Made by a program: the position numbers and the translations under genes. From Streptomyces diastatochromogenes (GTDB lineage Bacteria; Actinomycetota; Actinomycetes; Streptomycetales; Streptomycetaceae): DNA of 64,000 nucleotides. The notes under the pieces are model-generated. The model saw only the letters and a list, made by a program, of their open reading frames with translations, was not told the origin of the DNA and searched no databases. The DNA lies in contig NZ_MCGQ01000011.1 of the NCBI RefSeq assembly GCF_002242805.1, forward strand, positions 60,255-124,254, written 5' to 3'. Positions 25,608 through 36,400 of the stretch are shown here, piece after piece (position 1 is the first letter of the stretch; every line of letters starts with the position of its first letter).

Positions 25608-26228
25608 ATGACCCGTCTTTCCAAGATCCAGCGCCTGTCCCTGCTCGCCGCTTCGACCACCGTGATCACCGGTGGGGTGCTGTTCCCGGTCACCGCGTTC
25701 GCCGCCCCGGCACCGCAGACGGCCCCCGTGGCCACGACCGACGCCGCCACGCACTGGACGGCGACCACCGACGACCTGAGCGGCATCACGGCCGAGCTTC
25801 CCGGACACCCCCAGATGCAGAAGTACTCCGAGAACGGCGTCGAGGCCCGGGTCTATCTGGTGCCGACCGACTACGGAACCCTCGGCTTCGTGGTCTACGA
25901 CACGCCGAATACCGGCCAGAAGGACCTCAAGGGCTGTCTTCAGTCCTGGCTGGACGGCTACAACGAGGACTCCCGGTCAGGCGACTCCACACTCACCAGT
26001 AAGGATCTTCAGGAGGGCACAACGGCCGACGGCCAGCCCGCCGTCGACTCGGCTCTCTCCGCCGGTGACGGCACGGTCGGCCACGTCCGTTTCGTCGACC
26101 TCGGCGACCACATGGTCCAGGTGGTGGCCCTCGGCAAGAAGGGCAGTCAGCAGGACGTGGACGCGGACTACCTGCAGCTCCTCAACGGCGTCCAGCTGCC
26201 GAGCGACGGCACCACCCAGTCCTACTGA
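25608..26228 (+). CDS. Secreted protein of unknown function
   Basis: The 206-residue product has a clear Sec signal peptide with a hydrophobic core at about 10-30 and cleavage after AFAAP. The mature domain contains TDDLSGITAELPGHPQ and a single cysteine (GCLQSW), with mixed alpha/beta character. I do not recognise the family. It is preceded by a 260-base gap, of lower GC near 25540-25600, that probably holds its promoter. It is convergent with the proline-rich membrane protein gene at 26260. Confidence 0.7.
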   Translation: MTRLSKIQRLSLLAASTTVITGGVLFPVTAFAAPAPQTAPVATTDAATHWTATTDDLSGITAELPGHPQMQKYSENGVEARVYLVPTDYGTLGFVVYDTPNTGQKDLKGCLQSWLDGYNEDSRSGDSTLTSKDLQEGTTADGQPAVDSALSAGDGTVGHVRFVDLGDHMVQVVALGKKGSQQDVDADYLQLLNGVQLPSDGTTQSY

Positions 26229-26259
26229 CCCGACGGGACCCCACGGACCCTGCAGCCCG

Positions 26260-27075
26260 CTACAGACGGCCCAGCATGAGCGAGAGGGCGTTCGCCGCTT
26301 CCTCCCGGTTCTGCCCCCGGCCGCCTGAGCGGGCCACGGTCGCCTGCACCACGACCTGGCCTTTGCGGCCGGTGAGCTGCGTGTAGTAGATGTCCACCTT
26401 CTGGCCCGCCTCGTCGGCGACCTGGTGGCCCTCCTCGCCCGACAGCTCGTCGTAGCCCTTCACCGCCGGAACGTCGACCGCGTGGACGTCCTCCCACTTC
26501 TGCTTGGTCGCGGAGTCGTACTCCGTCCGGCAGCGCCGTGTGTCCGCGCGGAACCGGGCGATGTCCGCCGCGGCGGAGGCGGTGTCCCGGTGCACGACGA
26601 CCGTCGCCGTGTCGGCCACCGTGCGATCCGATTTCTGGGCATTGCGCTCCAGAGCGGCCAGCTCGTTCGCCGGTGGCTGCACCGAGAGGGTGCAACTGGC
26701 GTCGGCGACGGACTGCACGACCTGGTCCGTCTCGTAGGGATCGCTCCGCACATAGCCGGAACCCCAGTCCGCGGGGGCCAGGGCAACGCGTTTGGCGAGG
26801 TCCCGGGCCTGTGCGACGGTCCGGACGCGTTCGTGTCCCTGGTCGCGGCCACCGAGAACGATCGCGAGCCCCACCGCGACCGCGACCGCGACCACGGCGG
26901 CGGCAGCGCCGATGAGCACGGGGGGCCTGCGCCACCAGGGGCGCCGAGGAGGCCGGGCGGCCTGTATCCCGTGGAGAGGGCCGGGCGGCGGGCCGCCTGG
27001 AGGGCCGGGCGGCGGACCGGCTGGAGGGCCGGGCGGCGGGCCGGCTGGGGGGCCGGGCGGCGGTTGCGTGCTCAC
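26260..27075 (-). CDS. Proline-rich N-terminus, single-span membrane protein
   Basis: The 271-residue protein has a cytoplasmic tail made of four 8-residue PPPGPPAG-like repeats (residues 5-36), basic residues (RRPWWRRPP), one transmembrane helix (about 52-75) and an external domain of about 190 residues with two cysteines (ADASCTLS and RCRTEYD). This type II layout, with a proline-glycine tail, is common in actinobacterial sensor or lipid-related proteins, but the outer domain is not recognised. It starts with GTG. A terminator separates it from ndh, which is transcribed in the same direction upstream. Confidence 0.7.
   Translation of the reverse strand: MSTQPPPGPPAGPPPGPPAGPPPGPPGGPPPGPLHGIQAARPPRRPWWRRPPVLIGAAAAVVAVAVAVGLAIVLGGRDQGHERVRTVAQARDLAKRVALAPADWGSGYVRSDPYETDQVVQSVADASCTLSVQPPANELAALERNAQKSDRTVADTATVVVHRDTASAAADIARFRADTRRCRTEYDSATKQKWEDVHAVDVPAVKGYDELSGEEGHQVADEAGQKVDIYYTQLTGRKGQVVVQATVARSGGRGQNREEAANALSLMLGRL
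26968..27063. repeat. 24-bp tandem repeat in coding sequence
   Basis: Four near-identical 24-base units encode the PPPGPP(A/G)G repeats at the N-terminus of the membrane protein. The units differ by a few substitutions and no frame is lost. Such tracts expand and shrink easily between strains. Confidence 0.85.
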
Positions 27076-27176
27076 CTGGCTCGTGTACCACCCGCGCTCG
27101 GGGTGCCGTGGCGCCGCCCGCAGAGATCACCTGTCTGACGGCGGAACCGGCCACCCCGGACGGTCCGCGCACACGG

Positions 27177-27218
27177 CGAAGGGGCCGCCCGCACCACGGA
27201 TGGCGGGCGGCCCCTTCG
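27177..27218 (-). terminator. Intrinsic terminator after ndh
   Basis: CGAAGGGGCCGCCCGC (27177-27192) and GCGGGCGGCCCCTTCG (27203-27218) are exact inverted copies around a 10-base loop, giving a 16-bp stem 22 bases beyond the ndh stop. Confidence 0.9.
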
Positions 27219-27240
27219 GGCTGAGCAAGGTGACCTGAGG

Positions 27241-28617
27241 TCAGGAGGCCTTGGCCTTCTCCTCGGTCTTGGCGGCGACCGGCGCCGGCTTGGCGGCCTC
27301 GTAGAACTCCTCGCGGGGGTTCTCCATGGCGCCGAGGGAGACGACCTCACGCTTGAGGAACACGGCGAGGGTCCAGTCGGCGAAGACGCGGATCTTGCGG
27401 TTCCAGGTCGGCATCGCCAGACCGTGGTAGCCACGGTGCATGTACCAGGCGAGGCGGCCCTTGAGCTTGATCTTCACCTTGCCCATGACGATCATCGCCA
27501 CGCCCTTGTGCAGGCCGAGACCGGCCACCGCACCCTTGTTGGCGTGCTCGTACTCCTTCTGCGGGAAGCCCCGCATACCGGAGATCACGTTGTCGCCGAG
27601 GGCGCGCGCCTGACGCAGCGCGTGCTGGGCGTTCGGCGGGCACCAGGCGTTCTCGTTGCCCGCCTTGCGGCCGACGAGGTCCGGGACCTGCGCGTTGTCA
27701 CCGGCGGCCCAGATGTAGTCCGTGCCCTTGACCTGGAGGGTCGGCTCGCAGTCGACGTGGCCGCGGGGGCCGAGGGGCAGGCCGAAGCGGGCGAGGGCCG
27801 GGTTCGGCTTGACGCCGGCCGTCCAGACGATCGTGTTGGAGTCGACCTCGAGGCCGTTCTTCAGCACCACGTGACCGTCGACGCAGGAGTCCATGGAGGT
27901 GGAGAGGTAGATCTCCACGCCCCGGCTCTCCAGGTGCTCCTTGCCGTACTGGCCGAGCTTGGGGCCGACCTCGGGAAGGATCTTGTCCGCGGCGTCGACG
28001 AGGACGAAGCGCATGTCCTCACGGGACACGTTCTTGTAGTACTTGGCCGCGTCCCGGGCCATGTCCTCGACCTCGCCGATGGTCTCCGCACCCGCGAAGC
28101 CACCGCCGATGAAGACGAAGGTGAGCGCCTTGCGGCGGATCTCCTCGTCGGTCGTGGAGTCGGCCTTGTCCAGCTGCTCGAGGACGTGGTTGCGCAGGCC
28201 GATGGACTCCTCGATGCCCTTCATGCCTATGCCCTGCTCGGCGAGGCCGGGGATCGGGAAGGTGCGGGAGACCGCGCCCATCGCGATGACCAGGTAGTCG
28301 AAGGGCAGCTCGTACGCCTCGCCCACCAGCGGGGCGATCGTGGCGACCTTGCGGTCCTGGTCGATGGTGGTGACCCGGCCGGTGAGGACCTCCGCCTTCG
28401 GCAGCACGCGTCGCAGCGGGACGACGACGTGCCGAGGGGAGATGCTGCCGGCGGCGGCTTCGGGGAGGAAGGGCTGGTAGGTCATGTACGACCGGGGGTC
28501 GACGACCGTGACGGTCGCCTCTCCGTAGCGCATCTTCTTGAGAATGCGCCGAGCTGCGTACAGGCCTACGTACCCACCGCCTACTACGAGGATCCTGGGA
28601 CGCTCCGTGGTGCTCAT
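27241..28617 (-). CDS. ndh: Type II NADH dehydrogenase
   Basis: The 458-residue single-subunit NADH:quinone oxidoreductase feeds electrons to menaquinone without pumping protons. The FAD site is GGGYVGLYAAR near the N-terminus and the NADH site is FVFIGGGFAGAETIGE in the middle. The AAGDNAQVP motif and an amphipathic C-terminus for membrane attachment also fit. The start is ATG 28617 (MSTTERPRILVVGGG); no strong ribosome site is seen. Redox control is suggested by Rex-operator-like sequences at 28937 and, weaker, at 28652; S. coelicolor Rex is reported to target this gene. A terminator follows. Confidence 0.92.
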   Translation of the reverse strand: MSTTERPRILVVGGGYVGLYAARRILKKMRYGEATVTVVDPRSYMTYQPFLPEAAAGSISPRHVVVPLRRVLPKAEVLTGRVTTIDQDRKVATIAPLVGEAYELPFDYLVIAMGAVSRTFPIPGLAEQGIGMKGIEESIGLRNHVLEQLDKADSTTDEEIRRKALTFVFIGGGFAGAETIGEVEDMARDAAKYYKNVSREDMRFVLVDAADKILPEVGPKLGQYGKEHLESRGVEIYLSTSMDSCVDGHVVLKNGLEVDSNTIVWTAGVKPNPALARFGLPLGPRGHVDCEPTLQVKGTDYIWAAGDNAQVPDLVGRKAGNENAWCPPNAQHALRQARALGDNVISGMRGFPQKEYEHANKGAVAGLGLHKGVAMIVMGKVKIKLKGRLAWYMHRGYHGLAMPTWNRKIRVFADWTLAVFLKREVVSLGAMENPREEFYEAAKPAPVAAKTEEKAKAS

Positions 28618-28651
28618 GGCATCGAGTATCCACCCGCCCCAGGAGGGGTGC

Positions 28652-28669
28652 TCGTGCGCCCCTTCACAA
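28652..28669. promoter_or_regulatory. Weak Rex-operator-like site near ndh start
   Basis: TCGTGCGCCCCTTCACAA matches the Rex consensus TTGTGAA-N4-TTCACAA at 11 of 14 defined bases; the right half-site is perfect. It lies 35 bases before the ndh start and could bind Rex weakly or cooperatively with the stronger upstream site. Confidence 0.35.
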
Positions 28670-28936
28670 GGTCTGACAGGCCCTGTGCTAAACTCCGCGA
28701 CCCGCGTGACGCAGGTCATGGCGCCGAGCGGGAACCCCTGGGTGGTCTGACCCGTTGTCAAGGCCGCGTGAGCTGCCTCTCTGGGCGGCCGGGGTGGTGG
28801 TGAGCACCTCGCAACACCCCCGCAGCACCCCCTTCCGGGCCCCTCCTACGCCCACCATCTGAACATGTTCAAACGGCTCAGGCACCCCCGGAAGGGCCAA
28901 CCGGCCCCTTTTCCGGGTTCCGCAAGGCGGAATTCC

Positions 28937-28954
28937 TTGTGAAGAACTTCACGA
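28937..28954. promoter_or_regulatory. Rex operator (ROP)-like site upstream of ndh
   Basis: TTGTGAAGAACTTCACGA matches TTGTGAA-N4-TTCACAA at 13 of 14 positions. Rex senses the NADH/NAD+ ratio and represses respiratory genes in Streptomyces. The site is about 320 bases upstream of the ndh start codon, so either a long leader exists or the promoter lies near it. The rest of this 444-base gap holds the ppx terminator and no gene. Confidence 0.75.
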
Positions 28955-28976
28955 AGTTTTCCGATCGATCGTCACC

Positions 28977-28998
28977 GAGGGGCCCTTGAGGGCCCCTC
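28977..28998 (-). terminator. Intrinsic terminator after ppx
   Basis: GAGGGGCCC-TTGA-GGGCCCCTC is a perfect 9-bp hairpin, 64 bases beyond the ppx stop in the direction of transcription. Confidence 0.8.
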
Positions 28999-29061
28999 AG
29001 TCCCGCTCAGACGTTATCCGACCTGCTCAGCCGATGACTACCGGCCGGTAACAAAAGAGAG

Positions 29062-30003
29062 TTACGCCACCGACCACGCGATGCCGTCGAGGATGTCGTG
29101 CTCGCTGACGACGACCTCCTCGGCCCCGATCCGCTCCATGATCGCGAGCAGCACCAGGGCGCCCGCGCCGATGACGTCGACCCGGCCCGGGTGCATGGAC
29201 GGGATCGCCGCGCGCTCGGCGTGCGTGGAGCGCAGCAGCCACTCGGTGATCTCGCGGACGCGGTCGTGGGAGATGCGGGAGTGGTGGATGCGTGCGGAGT
29301 CGTACGCGGGCAGGTCCTGGGCGATCGCGGACACGGTGGTGACCGAGCCGGCCAGACCGACCAGGGTGTGCGCCTCGCGCAGCGGGACCGTCTCCTCGGC
29401 GAGGTCCAGGGCGGCCTCGATGTCGGCCCGCATGACGGCGATCTGCTCCTCGGTGGGCGGGTCGCTCACCTTGCCGTCGTGCACCAGGTGCCGCTCCGTC
29501 ATCCGTACGCAGCCGACGTCCACGGACCGCGCGGCCCGCACCTGGTCGTCGCCGACGACGAACTCGGTGGAGCCGCCGCCGATGTCCACCACCAGGTAGG
29601 GCTTGGTGAGGTCGTCGCGGCCCTTGAGTTCCTTCGTGGCCCCGGTGAAGGAGAACTCGGCCTCCTGGTCGCCGGTGATGACCTCGGGCTCGACGCCGAG
29701 GATGTCGAGGACGCCCCGCACGAAGTCGTCCCGGTTCTCCGCGTCCCGGGAGGCGGAGGTGGCGACGAAGCGGAGCTTCTCGGCGCCGTACTCCTTGATG
29801 AGCCCGGCGTACTCGCGGCAGGCGGCGAAGGTCCGCTCCAGGGCCTCGGGGGCGAGCCGGCCGGTGCGGTCGACGCCCTGGCCGAGCCGCACGATGGTCA
29901 TCCGGCGGTCCAGGTCGACGAGTTCACCCGTCTCGGGGTTCGCGTCCGCGACCAGCAGACGGATGGAGTTCGTACCGCAGTCGATGGCGGCCACACGGGT
30001 CAC
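29062..30003 (-). CDS. ppx: Ppx/GppA-type exopolyphosphatase
   Basis: The 313-residue actin-fold phosphatase acts on polyphosphate or pppGpp. Phosphate 1 motif AIDCGTNSIRLLVAD is at the N-terminus and the phosphate 2 motif VVDIGGGSTEFV follows near 140. It is the short actinobacterial form without the C-terminal HD domain. The GTG start at 30003 overlaps the stop of the DUF501 gene (GTGA), and the order divIC, DUF501, ppx is a conserved actinobacterial operon. Translation is probably coupled throughout the last two genes. Confidence 0.9.
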   Translation of the reverse strand: MTRVAAIDCGTNSIRLLVADANPETGELVDLDRRMTIVRLGQGVDRTGRLAPEALERTFAACREYAGLIKEYGAEKLRFVATSASRDAENRDDFVRGVLDILGVEPEVITGDQEAEFSFTGATKELKGRDDLTKPYLVVDIGGGSTEFVVGDDQVRAARSVDVGCVRMTERHLVHDGKVSDPPTEEQIAVMRADIEAALDLAEETVPLREAHTLVGLAGSVTTVSAIAQDLPAYDSARIHHSRISHDRVREITEWLLRSTHAERAAIPSMHPGRVDVIGAGALVLLAIMERIGAEEVVVSEHDILDGIAWSVA

Positions 30004-30605
30004 TGGTCGTCCTCCTCGACGGGCTTGGCGGCGAACCACCCCGACCCGTCCTCCGTCGTCTCCACCTGCCACCCCGCACCGGACGGCGGCCCGGGCGGCG
30101 TCACGCACGGCCCCTTGCTCCACCACTCCGGCAGCATGGCGATCGCCTCGTCGCCGAGCGGGTTCACACCCGGGCCGGCGGCCAGCGAGTGGGCGACGAG
30201 GACGTGCAGGCACTTCACCCGGTCCGGCATGCCGCCCGCGCTCGGGAAGCCCGCCAGGACCTCGATCTCGTCCCGGCGCCGGATGTAGTCCTCGTGCGCG
30301 GCCCGGTAGGCGGCGGCCAGCTCCGGGTCGCTCTGCAGCCGCTCCGTCATCTCCTTCATGACGCCGTTCGCCTCCAGCGTGCCGATCGCCGAGGCGGCGC
30401 GCGGGCACGTCAGGTAGTACGTCGTCGGGAAGGGCGTGCCGTCGGGCAGGCGGGGTGCCGTCTCCACGACGTCCGGCTGACCGCAGGGGCAGCGGTGCGC
30501 GATGGCCCTGAGGCCCCGCGGCGGGCGCCCGAGCTGCTGCTTGAAGGCCTCTACGTCCGCGTCGGTGGGCTCGGTGCGCGGAGTGGGCGGCGGAGGCGTT
30601 TCCAT
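30000..30605 (-). CDS. DUF501 family protein
   Basis: The 201-residue protein has the DUF501 core: QLGRPPRGLRAIAHRCPCG with a CxC pair, then TTYYLTCPRAA with another cysteine and CLHVLVAHSLA, suggesting a possible metal site. Function is unknown, but it always sits between divIC and ppx in actinobacteria. The tail is proline/acidic and poorly conserved. Stop and ppx start overlap by four bases. Confidence 0.88.
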   Translation of the reverse strand: METPPPPTPRTEPTDADVEAFKQQLGRPPRGLRAIAHRCPCGQPDVVETAPRLPDGTPFPTTYYLTCPRAASAIGTLEANGVMKEMTERLQSDPELAAAYRAAHEDYIRRRDEIEVLAGFPSAGGMPDRVKCLHVLVAHSLAAGPGVNPLGDEAIAMLPEWWSKGPCVTPPGPPSGAGWQVETTEDGSGWFAAKPVEEDDQ

Positions 30606-30651
30606 GACTGCTTTCAGGGTGGCTTTCTGTCGGTTACCGGCCGGGGGCCGG

Positions 30652-31128
30652 TTACTGGTCGGAGGCGTCGGACTTGTCGACCCCGTCCCAGACGTTCGCG
30701 TACCAGGGCCGGTGGGCGGCCCCGAGCTCGGCGCGGGACTGCTTGGCCGCGCCCGGGTCGATCACGACGTACCCGGTCTCCCCGGGCATCACATAGTGCA
30801 GCCTGCGCCGGATCTGCTGCTCGGCATAGGCGTCGTCCTGCCAGCGTGCCTTGAGGTCACGCAGCTGTTCGACGCGCTTGCGGGCCTGCTCCTGCTGCCG
30901 CTGCTGGTCGGCGATCTCGGCGCGCTGGGAGACGTACTGCCGCATCGGATAGGCGAGCGCGACGATCAGCGAGCACAGCACGAGCGCGAGCAGCGCGGCG
31001 CGGCCGGTGAGGCGGGAGCGGCGGGCCTGCCGCTTGGTCTGGGAGCGGTAGACACGGGCCGCCGTCTGCTCGCCGAGCAGCTTGAGCCTGGTCGCGGTGG
31101 AGAACCGGTCCCGGTCCTTCACGGCCAT
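30652..31128 (-). CDS. divIC: Septum formation initiator DivIC/FtsB
   Basis: The 158-residue bitopic division protein has a basic cytoplasmic N-terminus (about 1-40), one transmembrane segment (AALLALVLCSLIVALAYPM, about 45-63) and an external coiled coil (EIADQQRQQEQARKRVEQLR). The typical RLHYVMPGETGYVVID region comes next. It belongs to the FtsQ-FtsL-FtsB divisome subcomplex. The ATG at 31128 is preceded by GGCGGGGAACATG with GGGGAA as ribosome site. It is downstream of eno, which is also conserved order, and followed 46 bases later by DUF501. Confidence 0.9.
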   Translation of the reverse strand: MAVKDRDRFSTATRLKLLGEQTAARVYRSQTKRQARRSRLTGRAALLALVLCSLIVALAYPMRQYVSQRAEIADQQRQQEQARKRVEQLRDLKARWQDDAYAEQQIRRRLHYVMPGETGYVVIDPGAAKQSRAELGAAHRPWYANVWDGVDKSDASDQ

Positions 31129-31153
31129 GTTCCCCGCCTCCCGTTCACACGCG

Positions 31154-31198
31154 CGTACGTCCCCGCACACGGTACGGGACCGAGTACGGGGACGTACG
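31154..31198 (-). terminator. Hairpin between eno and divIC
   Basis: CGTACGTCCCCG (31154-31165) pairs perfectly with CGGGGACGTACG (31187-31198) across a 21-base loop. A shorter hairpin, GGCTAAG/CTTAGCC, adjoins at 31206-31220. Together they probably terminate or attenuate eno transcription before divIC. Confidence 0.6.
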
Positions 31199-31229
31199 TA
31201 CGACTGGCTAAGGCTTAGCCCTGCCGGGG

Positions 31230-32810
<1,581 letters not shown>

Positions 32811-32875
32811 TCACGAGGCCTTCAGTGTGGGGGCCGGCCTTGTGAGGGCGCTGTGGTTCTGGTGGGGGCCAGGTG

Positions 32876-33735
<860 letters not shown>

Positions 33736-33920
33736 CGACGACTGTTCCCGGGCAACCGCTGGCAGGACTCGGCGTTGCGGAAGCCGGGGCTCGTGGTGAC
33801 GAGCGGCCTTGACCGTAGACAGGCGATCGGCGGAATTTCAAAGACGATCAGGGCTTCTGAGACTCATCCCACACTTTCACCAAAACGGACATTAAGCGTG
33901 AAGTGGGGCGTCAACTCCCG

Positions 33921-34961
33921 CTACTTATCGCCCGTTTCGGCACCGACTTCCAGGGTCTGACCGGCACTGATGTGGTTCGGGTCGGCGCCGATGGCCTTCT
34001 TGTTCTCGGCGTAGAGCGCATGCCATCCGCCGTCGACGTCAAGGGAGTCGGCGATGGAGGCGAGAGTGTCGCCCTGGCGCACGGTGTAGGTGCTCGCGTC
34101 ACGGCTGGCGTGACGGCCGGACACGGTGGCGTTCTGACCGTTTGTCACGCTTTCGTCCGCGCTGCCACCGCGGTGACGCCCGCCACCACTGAGGGCGCCG
34201 GTGTCGACCAGGCTCGAAGAGCTGTCGGTCTGCCACGAATTGTCCGACTCATCCGTCGCGGGATCCGTGGTGGCGGACTCGCTCCCCTGCGCACTTCCGG
34301 TGCCGGGCGATGCGGATTTGTCGGACTTGGGGGTGTCCGTACTCTTCTTGTCACCCTTGGCGTCGGCGTCCTTGCTCGCGCTCGGGGACGGCTTGACCGT
34401 CGCATCCGAGGAGGAGTCGGACGAGGAAGACGAATCCGGCAGGCCGGACGAGTCGGACGTGTCGGATGTATCGGTGGAGTTGGACGGGTCCGTGGACGCG
34501 GAGGAGTCGCCGGAGTGCGCCGAGCCCGAGCCGGAGTCGGACGAACCGGAGCCCGAGACACCCGTGTCGACGTCCACGGAGCCGGAGTCCGAGGTCATGC
34601 CGGCGAGCAGGGCGCAGGTGGCCCAGGGGGTGGTGCCCTGGTCGGCGAGGATCTTCTCGGCGACGGCGATCTGCTGCGAACGGCTGGCCTCGTCGGCGCT
34701 GGAGGCGTACTTCGTGCCGCCGTACTTGGCCCAGTCGCCCTGGGATATCTGCAGGCCGCCGTAGTAGCCGTTACCGGTGTCGGCGCTCCAGGAGCCACCG
34801 CTCTCGCACTCGGCCACCTTGTCCCACGTGGTGCCGTCGGCCGCGTTGGCGCTCGCCGCGCCGAGCAGCGGGATGGCGATGGCGGAGCCGGTCACGCCGG
34901 CCGCGACGAGGAGGGCCGGAGCCTGACGGGGGCGACGGTGACGACCGTTCCCGGTGAGCAT
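33921..34961 (-). CDS. Resuscitation-promoting factor with long Ser/Asp linker and LysM
   Basis: The 346-residue secreted enzyme has a signal peptide (cleavage near ASANAADG, about 40), an Rpf domain with catalytic Glu53 in ECESGGSWS and [13 protein letters not shown], then about 150 residues of serine/aspartate-rich low complexity, and a C-terminal LysM (about 297-342; YTVRQGDTLASIADSL). The linker is far longer than in its neighbour rpfA and would extend the catalytic domain across the wall. The gene corresponds by position to rpfC of S. coelicolor. The ATG at 34961 has AAAGGC upstream; no riboswitch-like leader is present. Confidence 0.9.
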   Translation of the reverse strand: MLTGNGRHRRPRQAPALLVAAGVTGSAIAIPLLGAASANAADGTTWDKVAECESGGSWSADTGNGYYGGLQISQGDWAKYGGTKYASSADEASRSQQIAVAEKILADQGTTPWATCALLAGMTSDSGSVDVDTGVSGSGSSDSGSGSAHSGDSSASTDPSNSTDTSDTSDSSGLPDSSSSSDSSSDATVKPSPSASKDADAKGDKKSTDTPKSDKSASPGTGSAQGSESATTDPATDESDNSWQTDSSSSLVDTGALSGGGRHRGGSADESVTNGQNATVSGRHASRDASTYTVRQGDTLASIADSLDVDGGWHALYAENKKAIGADPNHISAGQTLEVGAETGDK

Positions 34962-35131
34962 GCGGAAGCCTTTCGTGCGACAGCGGGACCGGCGTGGCCG
35001 GTGGAACTCGGGGGGCCACGCTGATGGGTGAACGTATAGGCAGACGATCACTTGTCACAAGTTAATGCCGCGCAGATCACGTGAAGATCACAGAGTTGAA
35101 CGTCTGTCATGTTCCGTTGTACGGGCTGTGC

Positions 35132-36400
35132 TCACGGGATGGGCGTGAACTCCACGGGGAGGGTGCGCAGGCCGCGCATGATGAGCCCGCCGCGCCAGCG
35201 CAGCTCGGCCGGATCCGCCGCGAGCCGCAGGTCGGGGAGGCGGGTGAGGAGGGTGGCGAGGGCGGTCTGGCCCTCCAGCCGGGCGAGCGGGGCGCCGAGG
35301 CAGTAGTGGATGCCGTGGCCGTAGCCGAGGTGCTGGTTGTCCCTGCGGGACAGGTCCAGGACGTCCGGGTCGGCGAACCGTTCCGGATCCCGGTCGGCGG
35401 CGGCGAGTACGACCAGCACCGGGTCCCCGGCGGCGATGTCCTGCCCGCCGATGGTGAGCGGCCGGGTGGCGAACCGCCAGGTGGCCAGCTCCACCGGGCC
35501 GTCGTAGCGCAGGAGTTCCTCGACTCCGGTCTCCAGCAGGTCCCTTTCCCCGGCGGCCAGGGACCGCTGCAGGCGGTGGCGCTGCTCAGGGTGGGTGAGC
35601 AGGGCGTAGGTGCCGTTGCCGATCAGGTTCACGGTGGTCTCGAACCCGGCGAACAACAGGATGAAGGCCATCGCGGCGGCCTCGTTCTCGGTGAGGTGCT
35701 CACCATGGTCGGAGGCGCGGATGAGGCCGGAGATCAGATCCTCGCCGGGGGCGGGCTCGGCGGGCAGCGCCTCCCGCTTGCGGTGGATCAGCTCCGCGAG
35801 ATACCCGCGCATCTTCTTCACCGACCGGGCGACCCCTCCCCGCGGCCCACCCCCGTGCCGGATCATCATCCCCGCCCAGTCCCGGAAGTCGTCCTGGTCC
35901 TCGCGCGGGACGCCGAGCAGGTCGCAGATGGCGTAGATGGGGAGCGGGAAGGCGAACTCGTGGATGAGGTCGGCCGAGCCCTGCTTCGCGAACCGGTCGA
36001 TGAGGTGGTCGGTCAGCTCCTGCACCCGGGGCGCGAACTCGGCGACCCGGCGGGGCGTGAACGCCTTGCTGACCAGTCGGCGCAGACGGGTGTGGTCCGG
36101 CGGGTCGATGTTCAGCAGGTGCGTCATCAGCTCGGCCTTGCGCTCGCCCGGAATGCCGGTCTTGCCCTTGGCGTGCGCGGGCTCGTCGTGATGCTCCGGG
36201 TTCTTGGAGAGGCGCTGGTCGGCGAGGGCCTGTTTGGCATCGGCATACCGCGTGACCAGCCACGCCTCGACCCCGCTGGGCAGCCGGGTCCGATGCACGG
36301 GGGCGTGCTCGCGGAGCCAGGCGTAGGCCGGGTAGGGGTTGGTGGCGAACTCCCAGGTGAAGAGGTCGGGGGCCGTCGGGGGGTGGGGGTCGTTGGTCAC
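35132..36400 (-). CDS. Cytochrome P450 (CYP107-like)
   Basis: The 422-residue soluble bacterial P450 has the heme-binding loop GYGHGIHYCLGAPLAR with the cysteine ligand and the I-helix oxygen groove FAGFETTVN (Glu-Thr in place of the more common Asp-Thr). The K-helix EELLRYDGPV (ExxR) and TRRHTRLRRLVSKAFTPRR-like C-helix region (here DHTRLRRLVSKAFTPRR) are also present. Its ATG overlaps the stop of the STAND-like NTPase gene (ATGA), so it is translated together with it. No ferredoxin is adjacent. Substrate is unknown; by position it matches SCO3099 as I recall. Confidence 0.9.
   Translation of the reverse strand: MTNDPHPPTAPDLFTWEFATNPYPAYAWLREHAPVHRTRLPSGVEAWLVTRYADAKQALADQRLSKNPEHHDEPAHAKGKTGIPGERKAELMTHLLNIDPPDHTRLRRLVSKAFTPRRVAEFAPRVQELTDHLIDRFAKQGSADLIHEFAFPLPIYAICDLLGVPREDQDDFRDWAGMMIRHGGGPRGGVARSVKKMRGYLAELIHRKREALPAEPAPGEDLISGLIRASDHGEHLTENEAAAMAFILLFAGFETTVNLIGNGTYALLTHPEQRHRLQRSLAAGERDLLETGVEELLRYDGPVELATWRFATRPLTIGGQDIAAGDPVLVVLAAADRDPERFADPDVLDLSRRDNQHLGYGHGIHYCLGAPLARLEGQTALATLLTRLPDLRLAADPAELRWRGGLIMRGLRTLPVEFTPIP

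Noticed and set aside
26968..27063. 24-bp repeat as a mobile or regulatory repeat
   Set aside because: It is fully explained by a PPPGPPAG peptide repeat in a proline-rich tail and has no copies elsewhere in the window.
31206..31220. GGCTAAG/CTTAGCC hairpin as an operator of eno or divIC
   Set aside because: It lies 10 bases beyond the eno stop and its loop is one base, so it is more likely part of a terminator than a protein site.
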